From an uncultured Thermodesulfobacterium sp. (GTDB taxonomy: Bacteria; Desulfobacterota; Thermodesulfobacteria; Thermodesulfobacteriales; Thermodesulfobacteriaceae), in NCBI GenBank assembly GCA_938091335.1, contig CALLJG010000006.1:41880-105879 (forward strand): a DNA stretch of 64,000 nucleotides. Reading direction: 5' to 3'. The notes under the pieces are model-generated. The model searched no databases. It was not told the origin of the DNA and saw nothing but the letters and a program-made list of their open reading frames with translations. Positions 51,275 to 60,412 of the stretch are shown here, piece after piece (within the stretch, counting starts at the first letter, position 1; every line of letters starts with the position of its first letter). The position numbers and the translations under genes are program-made.

Positions 51275-53344
51275 ATGGAAAGATATTATACCACACTTAA
51301 GAGTTTTTTTGATTTTTATAATCTAATAGCAATTATAGGAATTGTTATATTACTTTCCATTATTCTTTTTCCTTTACCTCCTTATATTATAGATTTAGCT
51401 TTAGCTTTAAATTTTTCGGTTTCCTTAGTTATTCTCATTATGACTATGCAAGTGGGGAAACCTCTTGATTTTGCTGGTTTTCCGGCTCTACTTTTACTTA
51501 CTACTTTGTATAGACTTTCAATGAACATTGCAACTACAAGAATAATTCTTTTAAAGGGACATGAAGGAACTCATGCTGCAGGACATATTATAAAGAGTTT
51601 TGGTGAATTTGTAGTAGGTGGTAATTATGTGGTGGGGTTTATAGTATTTCTTATTTTGGTACTTATTAATTTTATAGTAATAACAAGAGGGGCTCAGAGA
51701 ATAGCTGAAGTAGCTGCAAGATTTACTTTAGATGCTATGCCAGGGAAACAAATGGCAATAGATGCAGATCTAAATGCTGGATTGATTGATGAAAAAGAAG
51801 CAAAAAGAAGAAGAGAGGAAATAAGTAAAGAAGCAGATTTTTATGGAGCAATGGATGGTGCTTCTAAGTTTATTAGAGGGGAGGCTATTGCAGGTTTAGT
51901 GATTACTTGTATTAATATTATAGGAGGAATATTGATAGGTACTTTACAAAGAGGATTAGATCTAGCAACCTCAGCCAAAACTTATACTATTCTTACTATA
52001 GGAGATGGATTAGTTTCCCAAATCCCTGCTCTTATTGTTTCAACTTCTGCTGGAATATTAATAAGCAGAGCTGCTGCAGAAGCAGAGATGGGGAGAGATA
52101 TTACCATGCAATTTTCAACCCGTCCTGAAGTCCTTATGTTAGCAAGTGGGGTAGTTTTTATACTTTCTTTAATTCCAGGTCTTCCTTTTTTTCCCTTTTT
52201 TTTCTTTAGTATATTTCTTTTTGCTTTAGGATATTTTTCTTACTTAATCCAAAAAAGAAAAACAGAATATATATCAGAAGAAAAAGTATCTTCACCCCCT
52301 CCGGAAGTTGAAGAAATAAGACCTGTTGAACTATTAGCAATTGAACTTGGATACGGATTGATTTATCTTGCAGATGAAAACAGAGGAGGAGATCTTCTTG
52401 GGAGAATTAAAAACTTAAGAAAACATCTCGCTCAGGAGATTGGGATAATGATTCCTCCTGTGCATGTGAGAGATAATCTTGGTTTAAAACCAGGAGAATA
52501 TTGTATTTTGATTAAAGGAGTTGAAATAGCTAAAGGTGAACTTATGCCTAATTATTTAATGGCATTACCATCAAGTCCGGATATAGTGCCACCTAAAGAT
52601 GCTATTCCTACCAAAGAACCTACTTTTGGGATGGAGGCATACTTTATTCCTGAAAATTTAAAAGAAGAAGCAGAAATGAATGGCTTTACAGTGGTAACTC
52701 TCTCTACAGTTATAACTACTCATCTATCTGAAATAATTAAAAAATATGCAGATGAAATTCTTACTAAACAAGAAGTTCAAAGAATTATAGATACTCTTTC
52801 AAAATATTATCCTAAAATAGTAGAAGAGTGTTTGAGTAATGTGACTCTTACAACTATTCAAAAAGTTCTTCAAAACCTGGTGGCTGAAAGGATACCTATT
52901 AGAGATTTGGTGACTATCTTTGAAACTGTCAGTGATTATGGATCCACTATAAAAGATCCGGATATTTTGACAGAATATGTAAGACAAAAATTGTCACGAT
53001 CGATAATAAAGCCCTATCTTGTAAATAATACTCTACCTTCTCTTTTAATAGGAGATGATATAGAAGATATAATTAAAAAATCTCTTCAAAAAACAGATCA
53101 AGGTATATTTTTGATGATAGATCCTAAAATAGGGAGTAAAATTGTTGTAGTGATTACACAAGCTGTTGAAAGAGCTAATCAAAGAAATATTACTCCTGTA
53201 ATTATTTGTAGCCCTTTAGTAAGAAGACACTTAAGAAAACTCATTGAAAGAAGTCTTCCTTATATTCCAGTGATTTCTCAATCAGAAATACCTAGTGAAA
53301 TAAATATAGAGGTTTTAGAAGTAGTTAGATTATTGAGAGAATAA
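51275..53344 (+). CDS. flhA: Flagellar export protein FlhA
   Basis: 689 residues: eight N-terminal transmembrane helices, the FHIPEP signature LLTTLYRLSMNIATTRIIL (about 72-90) and a conserved cytoplasmic loop with DAMPGKQMAIDADLNAGLI (about 154-172), then a large C-terminal cytoplasmic domain (about 330-689), which makes the nonameric ring receiving export substrates. It follows flhB after 11 bp and precedes flhF by 3 bp. Confidence 0.95.
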   Translation: MERYYTTLKSFFDFYNLIAIIGIVILLSIILFPLPPYIIDLALALNFSVSLVILIMTMQVGKPLDFAGFPALLLLTTLYRLSMNIATTRIILLKGHEGTHAAGHIIKSFGEFVVGGNYVVGFIVFLILVLINFIVITRGAQRIAEVAARFTLDAMPGKQMAIDADLNAGLIDEKEAKRRREEISKEADFYGAMDGASKFIRGEAIAGLVITCINIIGGILIGTLQRGLDLATSAKTYTILTIGDGLVSQIPALIVSTSAGILISRAAAEAEMGRDITMQFSTRPEVLMLASGVVFILSLIPGLPFFPFFFFSIFLFALGYFSYLIQKRKTEYISEEKVSSPPPEVEEIRPVELLAIELGYGLIYLADENRGGDLLGRIKNLRKHLAQEIGIMIPPVHVRDNLGLKPGEYCILIKGVEIAKGELMPNYLMALPSSPDIVPPKDAIPTKEPTFGMEAYFIPENLKEEAEMNGFTVVTLSTVITTHLSEIIKKYADEILTKQEVQRIIDTLSKYYPKIVEECLSNVTLTTIQKVLQNLVAERIPIRDLVTIFETVSDYGSTIKDPDILTEYVRQKLSRSIIKPYLVNNTLPSLLIGDDIEDIIKKSLQKTDQGIFLMIDPKIGSKIVVVITQAVERANQRNITPVIICSPLVRRHLRKLIERSLPYIPVISQSEIPSEINIEVLEVVRLLRE

Positions 53345-53347
53345 GAA

Positions 53348-54343
53348 ATGAGGATAAAGAAGTTTAGAGGAAAAAATATTTTAGATGCTCTTGATAAAAT
53401 AAAAAAAGAGTTTGGAGAAGCAGCAGTAATACTTAATTCAGAACAGATAAGGACTGAAGAAGGAACTGTGTATGAAATAACTGCAGCTATAGAAGAAGAA
53501 GAAATAGTAATAAAAAATATTCCAGATATAAATATAGATTTTATTGAGAATAATAAAGAAAGGGTAGAATATTATTTGAAACAAGAATTAACAGAGATTA
53601 AAAACATGTTAAAGAATTTGTTAGAACCAAATTTAAAAGATGGTAGATATTTAGAATGGATTGAAAAGGGAATGCCTCCTTTTATTGCTAAAGAGATTAT
53701 TAATAAAAATTCTGATTTGGCTGAAATTATATTAAGTAAATTAAAGGAGAAGGGAAGTGTTACTAACTCAAAATATCAGGTATTTATCGGGGATGCAGGT
53801 GTAGGGAAAACTACAAATATATTTAAATTGGCTGTTTGGTATAAATATAAGTACAATTCTAAAGTGCTGGTTATAAATCTTGATAATTATAAAGTAGAAA
53901 GTAATTTTCAAGCTAAAAAACTAGCAGAACTTTTGGAAGTGGATTTTGAAAACCTAACTCTTGAAGATATTAAAGAAATAGAGCCAGTTTTAGATAAATA
54001 TAAGTATGTGCTCTTTGATACTCCAAGTTTTGGTAAGAGGTTATTAATTAGTGATTTGGAAAATTTAGTAATTCAGATGCCTTTTCTTAGATTTAAATGG
54101 GTTGTAAGAGCAATAGACCATTATCAGCATGTTTTAACCCAATGGAATCTACTTAAAAGATTTCCTGTAGATGGAATTCTTTTAAGCTTTGTAGATAAAA
54201 TTTCTAATGGATTGCCCCTTTTTTGGATATTAGATAATAATTTACCTCCTATTATTTTTATTTCAAATGGGGAGAGAATACCTGAAGATATATTAAAAGC
54301 TGAAGAGGAGATTATAAAAAGGATACTTTTAAAAAATTTATAA
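53348..54343 (+). CDS. flhF: Flagellar SRP-like GTPase FlhF with divergent G motifs
   Basis: 331 residues: N-terminal B domain (about 1-70, MRIKKFRGKNILDALDKIKKEFGEAAVIL) and an NG domain. Walker A GDAGVGKTT (about 148-156) is intact, the G2-like segment is NLDNYKVESNFQAKKLAELL (about 177-196, canonical D-T-x-R/Y-x-x-A-x-x-Q-L-x-x-Y-A), but the G3 motif is DTPSFGK instead of DTAGR and the G4 position reads LSFVDK instead of TKLD. FlhF places flagella at the cell pole. The divergence suggests altered nucleotide specificity. Confidence 0.88.
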   Translation: MRIKKFRGKNILDALDKIKKEFGEAAVILNSEQIRTEEGTVYEITAAIEEEEIVIKNIPDINIDFIENNKERVEYYLKQELTEIKNMLKNLLEPNLKDGRYLEWIEKGMPPFIAKEIINKNSDLAEIILSKLKEKGSVTNSKYQVFIGDAGVGKTTNIFKLAVWYKYKYNSKVLVINLDNYKVESNFQAKKLAELLEVDFENLTLEDIKEIEPVLDKYKYVLFDTPSFGKRLLISDLENLVIQMPFLRFKWVVRAIDHYQHVLTQWNLLKRFPVDGILLSFVDKISNGLPLFWILDNNLPPIIFISNGERIPEDILKAEEEIIKRILLKNL

Positions 54344-54363
54344 AAATCTAAATAGGGGGAGAT

Positions 54364-55155
54364 ATGAGAAGTATAGCTATTGCAAGTGGAAAGGGAGGGG
54401 TAGGGAAGACAAGTTTTGTAATAAATTTAGCATTAGCTCTTGTACAGTATCATCAAAAAGTCCTTATTTTTGATGCAGATTTAGGACTTGCTAATGTAGA
54501 TGTAATGTTGGGAATTTCTCCTAAATTTGATATTAAGTATGTTATTAATGGAGAACTTAATTTAAAAGATATTATATATTCTACAGAATATAATTTTGAT
54601 CTTGTTCCTGCAAGTTCTGGAATAGTGGAATTGACTCATCTCAATTCAAATCAAAAAATACTTTTAAAAGCTCAAATGGAGGAAGTATTTAAAAATTATG
54701 ATTATTTACTTTTCGATAGTTCAGCAGGTATTTCAGAAAATGTGCTTTTTTTTATGTATTTAGCAGGAGAAAGGATTGTGCTTTGCACCCCAGAACCTAC
54801 ATCTATAGCAGATGCTTATGCTTTAATTAAAGTAGCTTACAAACATTATAAAATAAAGGAGTTTTATCTAATAGTAAATATGATAAAAGATGAGACTGAA
54901 GGGAAAAGAATTTATCAACAACTTTTATATGTAATAGAAAGGTTTTTACCAGAAATAAAACTTTCTTATCTTGGTGGGTTGCCTTTTGATGAATGTGTAA
55001 AAACAAGCATAAAATCCCAAGTCCCTTATTTAAAGCTTTGTCCTGAAAATAATATTAGCAAAAAATTAGTCCAACTCACTTTTAAGCTTTTTAAATTTAA
55101 TCCTCAAGAAGCTAAAGGATTAGAAGCTTTTTTAGAAAGATTGATTACTTCCTAA
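54364..55155 (+). CDS. flhG: MinD-like ATPase FlhG/FleN
   Basis: 263 residues. Deviant Walker A SGKGGVGKTSFVINLALAL (about 8-26), LIFDADLGLANVDVMLG (about 37-53) and LLFDSSAGISENVLFF (about 118-133). Limits flagellar number through FlhF and the C-ring. The spacing with flhF (20 bp) and fliA (17 bp) is the usual flhF-flhG-fliA block. GGGGGAG precedes the ATG. Confidence 0.94.
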   Translation: MRSIAIASGKGGVGKTSFVINLALALVQYHQKVLIFDADLGLANVDVMLGISPKFDIKYVINGELNLKDIIYSTEYNFDLVPASSGIVELTHLNSNQKILLKAQMEEVFKNYDYLLFDSSAGISENVLFFMYLAGERIVLCTPEPTSIADAYALIKVAYKHYKIKEFYLIVNMIKDETEGKRIYQQLLYVIERFLPEIKLSYLGGLPFDECVKTSIKSQVPYLKLCPENNISKKLVQLTFKLFKFNPQEAKGLEAFLERLITS

Positions 55156-55172
55156 AAAGGAAATTTATAAAA

Positions 55173-55907
55173 ATGAAAAAATTTATAAACAAAATTTTAT
55201 ATGAAAAACCTCCTTTAGAGAATATAATTGAAGAATTTTTACCTTTAATTAATTATTGGGCTAACAGATATGCCTATTATGGAAGTCCTGTAATAAGTAA
55301 AGAAGATTTAGTATCTGTAGGTATTATTGGTCTCATAGAGGCTTATCATAGATATGATCCTTCCAAAAATGTTACTTTTAGAACTTATGCTGAATTTAGA
55401 GTAAAAGGCGCTATGATTGATGAAATAAGAAGATTAGATATAATACCAAGAAGTGTTAAAAACAAGATAAATGAATTGGAAGAAAAAATTAGAAACTTAA
55501 ATATTCAATTAGGTAGGATGCCAGAAGATGAAGAAATTGCTAAAGCTATGAATTTAAACTTAGAAGAATATTATAAATTTTTAGAAAATATAAAAGGTAT
55601 TACCTTTATTGATATCCAAAGTCTTAAACAAAAAATGCCTGATTTGGATGAAGATGATATATTTGAGTTTATATTAGGAAATAAAGATTCAGACCCATGT
55701 GAGATGTATAGTTTAAAAGAACTTCAGGAAAAATTGGAAAAAGCTTTAGAATATCTTTCAGAAAAAGAGAGGATGATATTGGCTTTATATTATTATGAGG
55801 GACTTACTATGAAAGAAATTGCCAAAATATTAGAATATACAGAAAGTAGAATTTCTCAAATTCATAACCAAGCTATTTTAAAATTAAGAGCTTTGTTGAC
55901 GAAATAA
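55173..55907 (+). CDS. fliA: Flagellar sigma-28 factor FliA
   Basis: 244 residues. Sigma region 2 (SKEDLVSVGIIGLIEAYHRYDPSKNVTFRTYAEFRVKGAMIDEIRRLDIIPR, about 43-94) with the conserved RGAMID-type stretch, region 3 (PEDEEIAKAMNLNLEEYYKFL) and region 4 (LSEKERMILALYYYEGLTMKEIAKILEYTESRISQIHNQAILKLR, about 195-239). It would recognise the flagellin promoter at 37792-37818. Sits next to flhG and cheY. Confidence 0.95.
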   Translation: MKKFINKILYEKPPLENIIEEFLPLINYWANRYAYYGSPVISKEDLVSVGIIGLIEAYHRYDPSKNVTFRTYAEFRVKGAMIDEIRRLDIIPRSVKNKINELEEKIRNLNIQLGRMPEDEEIAKAMNLNLEEYYKFLENIKGITFIDIQSLKQKMPDLDEDDIFEFILGNKDSDPCEMYSLKELQEKLEKALEYLSEKERMILALYYYEGLTMKEIAKILEYTESRISQIHNQAILKLRALLTK

Positions 55908-55932
55908 TATTATAAAGTAAGGAGTGTTAAAG

Positions 55933-56316
55933 ATGGCATTAAATACTGATATAAAAATTCTTATAGTGGATGATTTTGCTACTATGAGAAAAATTATAAA
56001 AAATATTTTAATCCAGCTTGGTTTTAAAGAAATTTTAGAAGCTGATGATGGTACTACTGCTCTTGAAATTTTAAAAAAACAAAAGGTGGATTTAATAATC
56101 TCTGATTGGAATATGCCTAAAATGAATGGACTTGAGCTTTTAAAGGCAATTCGAAGGGATGAAAATTTAAAGAATATCAGGTTTATAATGGTTACTGCTG
56201 AAGCTCAAAAAGATAATGTAATAGAAGCCATTAAATGTGGAGTTAATCAGTATGTGGTGAAACCTTTTACTCCTGAAACTTTAAAAGAAAAATTAGAAAA
56301 AGTTTTTGGAGGTTAA
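55933..56316 (+). CDS. cheY: Chemotaxis response regulator CheY
   Basis: 127 residues from ATG 55933 (AAGGAG at 55919-55924, 8 nt spacing; an earlier GTG at 55924 is inside the ribosome-binding site). Acid pair at ILIVDDFA, phosphorylated Asp in ISDWNMPKMNG, Thr in MVTAEA (about 83-88) and Lys in VVKPF. Single receiver domain. CheY-P binds the FliM peptide LSQEEIDALL, encoded at 46712. Confidence 0.95.
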   Translation: MALNTDIKILIVDDFATMRKIIKNILIQLGFKEILEADDGTTALEILKKQKVDLIISDWNMPKMNGLELLKAIRRDENLKNIRFIMVTAEAQKDNVIEAIKCGVNQYVVKPFTPETLKEKLEKVFGG

Positions 56317-56322
56317 AATAAA

Positions 56323-57033
56323 ATGGAAGAAGAAATTAAAAAAGATTTAAAAGACATTAAAAAAGAAGTGATGTCTGAAGAAAAAGTTGCTGAAGACACT
56401 GAAGAAAAGCCTCAAGAAAAATCTGAAGAAATTATTACTCCTGAAAAAGCTGAGGGATTAGTAGAAAAACTTATTGTTTCTGAAACAGAAGAACAAGTAA
56501 AAGAAATTCCAAAAAAAATTTCTACCAAAAACATAATTTTAATAGTAGGAATTGTTTTGGTAGGAATAATTTTTCTTTTTGGTATATGGGTAGGAATCAA
56601 AATAACAAAAGCAGAGTTTTATAAAAAAGAAAAAGCTAAAACTGAGTCTTTACAACCTAAAACAACTTTTTCAGATTCTATAGAGTTTAAAAAATTTACT
56701 AAAATAGTTATTACAAAAGAACAAAAAGAAACTGAATATCCTTATAAAATTGAATTTAAAAATTTTTTGGTTCCTATTGGAGTAAAGGAATTTTTGAAAT
56801 TAGATGTTATTTTATATTTTGACAAAAATGCATCTATTGAGAAATTAGCAGAAAATGAGTTTCTCTTTAGAGAAATTTTTTACAATTATTTTAAAACTAT
56901 TTCAAGTGAAACTTGGAAAAATTTAGGAGACGCAAGTAATTTAGAAAATGCAATTAAAGAAAAATTAAAACAAGAAAAAGTGGAACCTCAACCTTTAAAG
57001 TTAAAAATAGAAGGAATTATATTGAAGGGTTAA
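56323..57033 (+). CDS. FliL-like second membrane protein
   Basis: 236 residues: a long acidic/lysine-rich cytoplasmic tail (about 1-66), one transmembrane helix (70-92) and an extracytoplasmic domain (about 115-236). The end, with LKLDVILYFDKNASIEKLAENEFLFREIFYNYF then LENAIKEKLKQEK and KLKIEGIIL, follows the FliL fold order, as does the LRLTLEL stretch of the true FliL at 46227. I infer a FliL paralogue, weakly. It sits between cheY and DUF2802, 6 bp and 3 bp away. Confidence 0.6.
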   Translation: MEEEIKKDLKDIKKEVMSEEKVAEDTEEKPQEKSEEIITPEKAEGLVEKLIVSETEEQVKEIPKKISTKNIILIVGIVLVGIIFLFGIWVGIKITKAEFYKKEKAKTESLQPKTTFSDSIEFKKFTKIVITKEQKETEYPYKIEFKNFLVPIGVKEFLKLDVILYFDKNASIEKLAENEFLFREIFYNYFKTISSETWKNLGDASNLENAIKEKLKQEKVEPQPLKLKIEGIILKG

Positions 57034-57036
57034 AAG

Positions 57037-57330
57037 ATGGATCTACTTTTAATTCTACTATTTATTATTGATATTATTTTAATAGTGATTTTTTTATTTT
57101 TTTATTTTCGATTTAAGAAAGTATTGGAGTTACCTTGGGATGAAATAAAAGAAAGTATTGAAAGAGCACAAGAGCTAGTTATAAGACTTGAAAAACTACA
57201 AAAAGAAAAAAGTGAATTAAAAAAGCAGATTTATATGCTTGCTGAGGATGGACTTTCTGCTAAAGAAATTGCTAGAAGATTACATCTTCCTACTGCAGAG
57301 GTAGAGATAATTTTGGCTTCTAAAAAGTAA
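57037..57330 (+). CDS. DUF2802-like single-pass membrane protein
   Basis: 97 residues: one N-terminal transmembrane helix (about 3-23), a coiled-coil (about 33-62) and a small helix-turn-helix-like end, LAEDGLSAKEIARRLHLPTAEVEIILASKK (about 68-97). This order is that of DUF2802/SwrB-type proteins, which in Bacillus promote flagellar export assembly. The name is a family-level inference. Ends 20 bp before the FliK-like gene. Confidence 0.68.
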   Translation: MDLLLILLFIIDIILIVIFLFFYFRFKKVLELPWDEIKESIERAQELVIRLEKLQKEKSELKKQIYMLAEDGLSAKEIARRLHLPTAEVEIILASKK

Positions 57331-57350
57331 AATTTTAAAAACGGAAGATT

Positions 57351-58154
57351 ATGCAAATTACTGCCCCCTTACCTATTATATATCTTCCTGAAAATCTATG
57401 GTCCTTTTTTACAAAACCAGGTAAAGAATTACTTATAAGAGTTATCAATATAGAAGGAAAAACTTTATACTTGGAACTAGGAGGAGAAAGGTTTCAAGCT
57501 CGTATTGGAGGAACTCTTACTCCAGAAAACTTTACTATCGGAGAAGTTTTAAGAGTAAAAGTAGCTAAAACCGGGAATCCTATAATACTTCAAATTCTTT
57601 CTCCAACCAAGAAAAAAACGGAATTTAATTTTTTATATTTAGTAAGTAATAAACTTGGTGAAAAATCAATTAATAAAGAGGTTTTTCAAAAAGACCTAAA
57701 TCTTTTAACATCATTTATTAAAGAGATAATAGGAAGTTATAAAAGAGAAAAAAGAGAAATAGAAGATAAAGAATTAAAGGAACTTTTTGGAGAAAAAATT
57801 AAAATCTTTGAATTATTGTATAAAGATGAAAAGGTAATCATTCCTTTTATTTTTGATGAAGAAAGATCTTGGGGATTTTTAGAACTTATAGAGCCACAAG
57901 AAGAACAAAATAAAATAAAACTTTTTTATTTGAAAATCTTTTTTGAATATTTAGGTGTGCTTGAATGTTTCCTAAGTTATTCGGAAGAAAAAATATATGT
58001 AGATTTTTATATAGCTAACAAAGAAACATTTGAGGTGTTGAAAAATGAAATTGAAAACTTAGAAAGGTTATTTTATTTACATAGAATCTCATCTAAGATA
58101 AATATAAATTTACAAAAAATTTTACCAGGTCAAATTTTAGAAAAAGCAGGATAA
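57351..58154 (+). CDS. FliK-like hook-length control candidate
   Basis: 267 residues. The N-terminal half is a beta-barrel-like domain with GKELLIRVINIEGKTLYLELGGERFQARIGGTLTPENFTIGEVLRVKVAKTG (about 26-80), and the C-terminal end (about 200-267), LKIFFEYLGVLECFLSYSEEKIYVDFYIANKETFEVLKNEIENL, resembles the Flg_hook (FliK C-terminal) pattern of LG-x-V-x-V ... L...L. Long Pro/Gln ruler sequence is absent. Position among che and fliL-like genes fits. I hold the FliK call at moderate certainty. Confidence 0.5.
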   Translation: MQITAPLPIIYLPENLWSFFTKPGKELLIRVINIEGKTLYLELGGERFQARIGGTLTPENFTIGEVLRVKVAKTGNPIILQILSPTKKKTEFNFLYLVSNKLGEKSINKEVFQKDLNLLTSFIKEIIGSYKREKREIEDKELKELFGEKIKIFELLYKDEKVIIPFIFDEERSWGFLELIEPQEEQNKIKLFYLKIFFEYLGVLECFLSYSEEKIYVDFYIANKETFEVLKNEIENLERLFYLHRISSKININLQKILPGQILEKAG

Positions 58155-58163
58155 AGGAAGATT

Positions 58164-58535
58164 ATGTATAAAGTGTTAATAGTTGATGATTCAAGAGCCA
58201 TTAGAGAGATAGAAAAGAAATATTTAGAAGATTTGGGTTTTGAAGTGTTAGAAGCTCAAGATGGAATGGAAGCTCTTAAAATTTTAGAGGAAAATCCTGA
58301 TATAACAATAATTCTTCTTGATTGGCATATGCCTGTAATGAACGGATATGAATGTTTACTTAGAATTCGTTCTAATCCAAAGTGGGCAAATTTAAAGGTA
58401 ATGATGGTGACTACAGAAAATCAGAAAAAAAGTGTAGTTGAAGCTATAATGGCTGGAGCAAATGAATATTTAATGAAGCCCTTTGATAGAGAGATGTTAG
58501 AAATTAAAATTAAATACCTTTTAAAGGAAGTCTAA
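58164..58535 (+). CDS. CheY-like response regulator, second copy
   Basis: 123 residues, a lone receiver domain: LIVDDSRA acid pair, Asp in LLDWHMPVMNG (about 51-61), Thr in MMVTTEN and Lys in LMKPFD (about 105-110). It is distinct from the first CheY at 55933, and it has no output domain. It is 8 bp after the FliK-like gene and 1 bp before cheB. It may be a phosphate sink or an adaptation component. Confidence 0.93.
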   Translation: MYKVLIVDDSRAIREIEKKYLEDLGFEVLEAQDGMEALKILEENPDITIILLDWHMPVMNGYECLLRIRSNPKWANLKVMMVTTENQKKSVVEAIMAGANEYLMKPFDREMLEIKIKYLLKEV

Positions 58536-58536
58536 T

Positions 58537-59577
58537 ATGGAAAGAAAAATAAAAGTATTGGTAGTTGAAGATTCCACTTTAATAAGAAAATTGCTTTCTG
58601 ATCTTTTAAATAATGATCCTGCTATTGAAGTAGTAGATACTGCTAAAACGGGTAAAGAGGCTATAGAAAAAGCTAAAATTTTAAATCCTGATGTAATCAC
58701 TCTTGATATAGAGATGCCTGAAATGGATGGATTAACGGCATTGAAGATTTTAAAAAAAGAACTCCCCCAAACAAATGTAATTATGTTTTCTTCCTTGACC
58801 CAAGAAGGGGCCAAGGCTACAATAGAATCTTTACTCTATGGAGCTTCTGATTTTGTTCCTAAACCTTCAACTAAATCTTTTTTTGAAAGCATTAAAAAAA
58901 TTGAACAAGAGCTTATTCCTAAAATAAAGAATTTGGTTTTTTCAAAAAATGTCAAACCTATTTATAAAGCTATTGGTATAACCCCTAAGATAAGAAAAGG
59001 AATTTATAAGGTATGTGGAATAGGAGTCTCTACAGGAGGTCCTCAAACACTTTTAAAAATAATTCCGGAATTACCTTCTAATTTTCCTGCTCCTATTTTG
59101 GTTGTTCAACATATGCCACCACTTTTTACAAAATACTTAGCAGAAAGAATAAACTCCGTTTCTTTACTTAAGGTAAAGGAAGCAGAAGAAGGAGAAATAG
59201 TAAAAGATGGTGTAGTATATATTGCTCCAGGAGATTATCATATGAAAGTCAAAAAAGAAAAGGCCTTGATAAAAATAAAATTATTTCAAGGACCTCCTCG
59301 TAATTTCTGCAGACCTTCAGTAGATGAATTGTTTGAGTCTTTAGCTGAAATATATAATGGTTTTACTTTAGCATTAATTCTTACAGGAATGGGAAATGAT
59401 GGAAAAGAAGGGGCTCAACAAATTAAAAATAGGGGTGGAGTAGTGTTAGCTCAAGATGCAGAAAGTTCTATAATATTTGGTATGCCTAAAGCAGTTATTG
59501 AACACGGAATAGCTGATGAAGTTATTAACCTTTCTCAAATTCCTAAAAGATTAAAAGAACTATTTGGATGTAATTAA
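58537..59577 (+). CDS. cheB: Protein-glutamate methylesterase CheB
   Basis: 346 residues: receiver domain with Asp in ITLDIEMPEMDG (about 53-64), then the CheB methylesterase domain with GVSTGGPQTLLKI (about 160-172, catalytic Ser), QHMPP (about 191-195, catalytic His) and TGMGNDGKEGA (about 284-294, catalytic Asp). Demethylates chemoreceptors. The chemoreceptors themselves and CheA are not in the window. Overlaps the CheR frame at the 3' end. Confidence 0.95.
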   Translation: MERKIKVLVVEDSTLIRKLLSDLLNNDPAIEVVDTAKTGKEAIEKAKILNPDVITLDIEMPEMDGLTALKILKKELPQTNVIMFSSLTQEGAKATIESLLYGASDFVPKPSTKSFFESIKKIEQELIPKIKNLVFSKNVKPIYKAIGITPKIRKGIYKVCGIGVSTGGPQTLLKIIPELPSNFPAPILVVQHMPPLFTKYLAERINSVSLLKVKEAEEGEIVKDGVVYIAPGDYHMKVKKEKALIKIKLFQGPPRNFCRPSVDELFESLAEIYNGFTLALILTGMGNDGKEGAQQIKNRGGVVLAQDAESSIIFGMPKAVIEHGIADEVINLSQIPKRLKELFGCN

Positions 59578-59587
59578 AAGGTATTTA

Positions 59588-60409
59588 ATGGAAAAAGAAA
59601 TTTTCCATTTTTTTACTGCTTTGGTAGAAAAAGTAGCTGGTATTTCTTTTTCTCCAGGTAAAGAATATCTAGTGGAAAGTCGATTAACTGAATTAGCTTT
59701 ATCTCTTGGATACAAAGATGTAAAAAGTTTATATCAAGCTGTGATAAAAAAGGGAATAGATCATAAATTAATAAATGACATAATAGATGCTTTAACTACT
59801 AATGAAACTTATTTTTTTAGAGATTATCATCCTTTTGAAGTTTTAAGAATTCATATTTTCCCAGAGTTATTTAAAAAAAAGGTAGATGAAAAAAGAATAA
59901 ATATATGGTCAGCAGCTTGTTCTACAGGACAAGAACCTTACAGTATAGCTATGCTTCTGTTAGAATATTTTCCCCATTATTTGCAGAATTATAAAATATC
60001 TATCTTAGCCACTGATATTTCAAAAAAGTGCCTAGAAAAAGCAAAAATGGGTATATATAATCAGATTGAGATTAACCGTGGTCTACCAGTAACATTTTTA
60101 GTAAAATATTTTAAACAAGAAGGAAATCACTGGCATATAGATGAGAAAATTAAACGCTTTGTAAAATTTGAAAGGATAAATTTACTGGAAGCTTCAAAAA
60201 AATTATTTGAAAGATTTGACCTTATATTATGTAGATACGTACTAATTTATTTTTCTGAAGAAGCTAAAAAAAGAGTAATAGTAGACTTATGGAAAATGCT
60301 TAATTCAGGAGGATATTTATTTTTAGGTGGAACTGAAATTCTAGCTATTACATTTCCAGATACGATAAAAAAAATATTGAATAACACAATATGCTATTAT
60401 AAAAAATAG
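59588..60409 (+). CDS. cheR: Protein-glutamate O-methyltransferase CheR
   Basis: Methylates chemoreceptors with SAM. 273 residues from ATG 59588, which has AAAAGG 6 bases upstream; another in-frame ATG at 59564 overlaps cheB and adds 8 residues. N-terminal helical domain (with TTNETYFFRDYHPF about 70-83) and SAM-binding NIWSAACSTGQEPYSIAMLLL (about 101-121), then LILCRYVLIYFS (about 209-220). Lies after cheB and 3 bp before the dnaJ-like gene. Confidence 0.94.
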   Translation: MEKEIFHFFTALVEKVAGISFSPGKEYLVESRLTELALSLGYKDVKSLYQAVIKKGIDHKLINDIIDALTTNETYFFRDYHPFEVLRIHIFPELFKKKVDEKRINIWSAACSTGQEPYSIAMLLLEYFPHYLQNYKISILATDISKKCLEKAKMGIYNQIEINRGLPVTFLVKYFKQEGNHWHIDEKIKRFVKFERINLLEASKKLFERFDLILCRYVLIYFSEEAKKRVIVDLWKMLNSGGYLFLGGTEILAITFPDTIKKILNNTICYYKK

Positions 60410-60412
60410 AAG

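Noticed and set aside
58521..58814. 97-aa minus-strand ORF
   Set aside because: Antisense of cheB; no independent support.
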